Assembly (NCBI RefSeq): GCF_011392125.1
Contig: NZ_JAAJBU010000001.1
Location: 248,001-312,000 of the forward strand
Direction of reading: 5' to 3'
Length of the DNA: 64,000 nt
Source of the DNA: Flavobacterium lotistagni
GTDB taxonomy: Bacteria > Bacteroidota > Bacteroidia > Flavobacteriales > Flavobacteriaceae
Shown here: positions 61,020 to 64,000 of the stretch, piece by piece
Position numbering within the stretch: the stretch's first letter is position 1
Layout: every line of letters begins with the position of its first letter
Program-made: the position numbers and the translations under genes
Notes under the pieces: generated by a model
What the model was told of the DNA's origin: nothing
Database searches by the model: none
Seen by the model: only the letters and a program-made list of their open reading frames with translations

Positions 61020-63727
61020 GAAATTTATATCTAATCGCGGTTCTGACTTTATTGGCCCAGTTGTCATTCGGACAGCAAAAACTGCAAGTGCACCGCTCGG
61101 GTAATACCATGTATGCCAGAGAACTTTCGACGATAGACAGTATTAAACTTGACAACACTTATGCGAAGTTCAAACTCAGCGATGACAGCAACACACTCAA
61201 CATCCAGAAAACACTTGTCGACAGTCTTACCTTTACTTCGAACGCGGTCAATCTAGACAAAATTTATATCATCTATAACGGAAACGACAACGCGACCATC
61301 ATCAATCCGTATGCAAATTCGGGTGTGAACATTACTGCGTTGGGCGGAACTGTGGCGGTGAATGCTACTTCGGGCATCGCGAATTTACAATGCCATATTC
61401 TGGGTGCTTCTGCTAACGGAAGTCTAACTATAACTACTGATCTGCCGTTAAATTTGGTGCTGAACAACCTCACTTTGGCAAATCCGAATGGCGCGGCTTT
61501 CAACATCATCGGAGGACAAGCCATCACGATATCTTTGGCAAACGGCACTTCATCTACGCTAACTGATGGCGCTGCCGGTATACAAAACGGAACCCTTTCT
61601 TCGGACGGCCCAATTACCTTTAATGGCGGTGGAGCTTTGTCTGTGAGCGGACTAAAAAAACAAGCGATATATACCTCTTCAACAGTTATTATAAATAGTG
61701 GAACCCTTGCGATTGTTACCGCCGTTTCAGACGGTATCCATAGCGAAGGATTTGGTATTAACGGGGGAAATCTAACTATTACTGCTTTGGGTGACGGAAT
61801 CGATGCGGGCGATGGAGCAATCTTGATTAGTGCCGGAACCATCGGTGTTACTTCCTCCTCAGCGGATGTCAAAGCAATGAAGACCGGAAATAATACTATC
61901 ACTATCGAGGGAGGAACACTGAACTTGAATGTCTCTGGAGCACAATCCAAAGCGATTAGTGCCAAAGGCAATATTATTGTGAATAACGGAACTATCAATA
62001 TTAGCCTCTCTGGCGCCACGGTGCTAGTAGCACAAGACAGTGGTTTTAATCCGTCCTATGCGACCGGTTTGAAATCTGATGCTCAAATTATTGTCACTGG
62101 CGGCGACATTATCATTCAATCTTTAGCTGGAGCCGATGGCGGGAAAGGGTTTTCATCAGATGGCGACACCAACATTTCAGGTGGAAATTTCACCATCAGT
62201 ACAGCCGGAAACGGTGGAAATTATGTCAATCCGCTTGGGGCAGCCGATACCTTTTCTGTATCAGCTTTCTCTACTGATACCAACGTAAATATTTCAGGCG
62301 GAACTTTTACCCTGAACAATACCGGAAATAATGGAAAAGCCATTTCTGCAGATGTTGATGTAAACATTACAGGTAATCCGCAGATTTCAATTACCAATTC
62401 GGGAAGCGCAGGTAAAGGAATTAAAGCCAATGGCAATACTACCTTTTCTGGTGGCACAACAACCATTGCACTTTCAGGAAATATTGTTCTTGTCGCTTCT
62501 GGTAGCGGAATGAATCCTTCTTATGCAACAGGTGTGAAAGCGAATAACATTATTGTCAACAGCGGCTCCATTAACATTCAAGCTACAGCTACGGCCAAAG
62601 GTGCTAAAGGTTTTTCTGCCGATAGTAACATTACCGTCAATAATGGAAACATCACCATCAACAATGCCGGAACCGGAGCCACTTATACCAACACAACTGG
62701 TACTTTGGATTCATATTCTGCCGCAGCATTTTCTGCCGATGCTAACTTAACTATTAATGGAGGAACCGTGACTGCTAACAGTTCGGGAACGGGTGGAAAA
62801 GGATTGAAAGCAGACGGAATTATCACTATCGGTACCGCCAGCTCAAACCCAACAGTGAATTTAACTACAACCGGTGCTCGCTTTCTGGTTTCAGGATCCG
62901 ATTACAACCACCCTAAAACGATTGTCGCTACTGGTGCGGTGGTGATTAACAACGGAACCACCACAATCAACTCTACCGACGACGGAGTACATTCAGACGC
63001 TTCGGTAACCATCAACGGCGGCAATCATACTATTGTGGCCAGCTCCACTACTAATGGTGTTGGTGAAGGAGTAGAAGCACCGATTATTAATTTCACTGGC
63101 GGAGTAACTAATGTAACTGCTTCTAATGACGGAATCAATGCGACTTATGGCACCGTTTCGGGAGGAACTGAATCGAATGATGGCAGCCAACTCAATATTT
63201 CGGGAGGAATTATTATTGTCGCCGGTAAAGACGCTATCGATAGCAACGGAAACATTACTATCACTGGAGGAACTACCATTGTTTGTGGCGTAACCAACAG
63301 CCCTGAAGAAGGAATGGACTTCAATGGTACTTTATTGATGAATGGCGGTGTGCTTATTTCGGCCGGATCAAACTCCAACATGACTAAGAATTTTGGGACG
63401 GCTTCTACGCAGCGATGCATGTATTTAAAATCGAGCGCGCAATTGGCAGCGACTTCCGTTTTGCATATTGAAAACGCAGCGGGCACTGAGATGGTGACGT
63501 TCAAACCTAAAAACGGGGTTTATTATTTCCATTTTTCAAGCCCGAACATCGCTGCAAGCACTAGTTATAAGGTGTATTTCGGAGGCACTTACACTGGCGG
63601 AAATTTTGTAGGAAACTCAAATGGTTGGGGTTTATATACTGGCGGAACTTATTCTTCAACTGGAGGGACTTTAAAAACCACCTTTACTACTTCTGCGACA
63701 GCTACGGTAAATACGCAGACTTTCTAA
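61016..63727 (+). CDS. secreted Cthe_2159-type beta-helix carbohydrate-binding protein
   Basis: A 903-residue exported protein with signal peptide (1-20). The N-terminal 75 residues hold the same type of ...KFKLSDDSNTLNIQKTLVDSL / IRKITF-like unit as its partner gene. From about 90 on it is a long parallel beta-helix of Gly/Asn/Thr/Ser-rich turns with recurring blocks such as DGIHSEGFGINGGNLTITA, DGIDAGDGAILISAG and GKGFSSDGDTNISGGNF. This is the pattern of the Cthe_2159 (DUF4353) carbohydrate-binding family, which binds polysaccharides with calcium. A 155-residue block is duplicated in tandem. No sorting domain is evident at the end (ATVNTQTF). Confidence 0.82.
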   Translation: MRNLYLIAVLTLLAQLSFGQQKLQVHRSGNTMYARELSTIDSIKLDNTYAKFKLSDDSNTLNIQKTLVDSLTFTSNAVNLDKIYIIYNGNDNATIINPYANSGVNITALGGTVAVNATSGIANLQCHILGASANGSLTITTDLPLNLVLNNLTLANPNGAAFNIIGGQAITISLANGTSSTLTDGAAGIQNGTLSSDGPITFNGGGALSVSGLKKQAIYTSSTVIINSGTLAIVTAVSDGIHSEGFGINGGNLTITALGDGIDAGDGAILISAGTIGVTSSSADVKAMKTGNNTITIEGGTLNLNVSGAQSKAISAKGNIIVNNGTINISLSGATVLVAQDSGFNPSYATGLKSDAQIIVTGGDIIIQSLAGADGGKGFSSDGDTNISGGNFTISTAGNGGNYVNPLGAADTFSVSAFSTDTNVNISGGTFTLNNTGNNGKAISADVDVNITGNPQISITNSGSAGKGIKANGNTTFSGGTTTIALSGNIVLVASGSGMNPSYATGVKANNIIVNSGSINIQATATAKGAKGFSADSNITVNNGNITINNAGTGATYTNTTGTLDSYSAAAFSADANLTINGGTVTANSSGTGGKGLKADGIITIGTASSNPTVNLTTTGARFLVSGSDYNHPKTIVATGAVVINNGTTTINSTDDGVHSDASVTINGGNHTIVASSTTNGVGEGVEAPIINFTGGVTNVTASNDGINATYGTVSGGTESNDGSQLNISGGIIIVAGKDAIDSNGNITITGGTTIVCGVTNSPEEGMDFNGTLLMNGGVLISAGSNSNMTKNFGTASTQRCMYLKSSAQLAATSVLHIENAAGTEMVTFKPKNGVYYFHFSSPNIAASTSYKVYFGGTYTGGNFVGNSNGWGLYTGGTYSSTGGTLKTTFTTSATATVNTQTF
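61949..62870 (+). repeat. tandem internal duplication (about 155 codons) in the beta-helix gene
   Basis: Residues 312-466 and 467-about 618 align without gaps over the first 40 positions (KAISAKGNIIVNNGTINISL against KGIKANGNTTFSGGTTTIAL; both then reach NPSYATG) and remain similar after that. The nucleotide copies have diverged, so the duplication is old. Confidence 0.75.
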
Positions 63728-63762
63728 GAACCTAACTGATGCTATTGCATTACATATTGACC

Positions 63763-63788
63763 AAACCCGATTAGCAATAGTCGGGTTT
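63763..63788. terminator. possible intrinsic terminator between beta-helix gene and VanZ-family gene
   Basis: Stem AAACCCGA / TCGGGTTT (63763-63770 with 63781-63788), loop of 10 bases, with only four T after it. It lies between two convergent genes. Confidence 0.5.
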
Positions 63789-63792
63789 TCTG

Positions 63793-64000
63793 TTAGATAG
63801 TGTATCGATCAAGGATGGAATAAAACCTAGTTTTACTCAGCAACCAGAATATAAGTATTGCTATTAAAGTTCCTACATTGTTTCTGATTAGGTCATCGGT
63901 GCTGGCGTGCCTACCTTCAATGAAATATTCTTGTATCAATTCGAGCAAAGCACCACCGAGAAGACTAGCTATAAAAGCAAACCAGTATTTACTTATCGCA
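63793..64000 (-). CDS. VanZ-family membrane protein, C-terminal part (5' end outside window)
   Basis: The minus strand has an open frame from the right edge to a TAA at 63793-63795, giving the last 68 residues of a protein. It reads ISKYWFAFIASLLGGALLEL then QEYFIEGRHASTDDLIRNN and VGTLIAILIFWLLSKTRFY, with the GxxxE...Q...R...D..N..G pattern and the two membrane helices of the VanZ family. The start lies beyond the window. Function in Bacteroidota is unknown; in Gram-positives VanZ gives low-level teicoplanin resistance. Confidence 0.8.
   Translation of the reverse strand, partial: AISKYWFAFIASLLGGALLELIQEYFIEGRHASTDDLIRNNVGTLIAILIFWLLSKTRFYSILDRYTI

Noticed and set aside
61273..62019. Long antisense open frame of about 248 codons
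   Set aside because: It is the mirror of the beta-helix coding sequence, with proline/valine-rich composition without domains and no start signals.
61900..62870. Repetitive Gly/Asn/Thr-rich DNA that at first looked like a direct-repeat array or CRISPR
   Set aside because: The period is irregular and in frame with a single long coding region; no spacers or constant repeat units are present.

Overview
The window is chromosomal DNA of a member of the Bacteroidota, most likely a Flavobacteriaceae species close to Flavobacterium. The reasons are: secreted proteins with type IX secretion (T9SS) sorting domains of both type A and type B, a PorT-like T9SS component, a lipoprotein TamA homologue (TamL type), a class II HMG-CoA reductase next to a GHMP kinase, many outer-membrane barrel proteins, and promoters of the flavobacterial TTG-N17-23-TAnnTTTG type. 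There is no rRNA, CRISPR array, transposase or prophage.

Layout, left to right. 1-5972: 3' end of asnS, a large nested inverted-repeat element (991-1417), rpoN (sigma-54), a membrane protein, a small barrel protein on the other strand, a 2TM protein, folA and menG. 5980-12052: PorT-like protein, an RNA methyltransferase, TamL-like Omp85 lipoprotein, fbaA, accD. 12197-16747: three secreted proteins in a row (T9SS cargo, S74-chaperone protein, clan-A-like glycosidase), probably an accessory insertion. 16814-25441: MacB-type ABC permease, purH, then the complete rod-shape/elongation cluster mreB-mreC-mreD-mrdA-rodA. 25518-33414: prc protease, a structured leader element, surE, a small membrane protein, lpxB, an NlpC/P60 lipoprotein, comEC and a thioredoxin-like protein. 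33471-40550: three tandem POT peptide transporters and a dipeptidyl peptidase IV-type protease, which together look like a peptide-use cluster. 40685-46484: radical SAM protein, HMG-CoA reductase, a T9SS type B protein and a GHMP kinase. 46544-52784 (minus strand): ppiD-like isomerase, CBS/CNNM protein, small membrane protein, lptC, a barrel protein and coaX. 52886-52958: tRNA-Phe. 53014-60377: a sugar locus (PfkB kinase, (alpha/alpha)6 glycosidase, SLC45-like transporter, TonB receptor) facing a divergent LacI regulator across a double operator. 60540-63727: a two-gene secreted pair with a Cthe_2159-type beta-helix protein. The window ends in the 3' part of a VanZ-family gene on the minus strand.

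Most of the window is ordinary core genome. The parts that deserve a second look are the inverted-repeat element at 991-1417 with complementary loops, the conserved-looking leader of surE, the double LacI operator and the putative sucrose locus without SusD, the secreted cassette after accD, the AccD without its zinc cysteines, and the T9SS gene that splits the two mevalonate-pathway genes. I did not find a clearly new defence, secretion or biosynthetic system.
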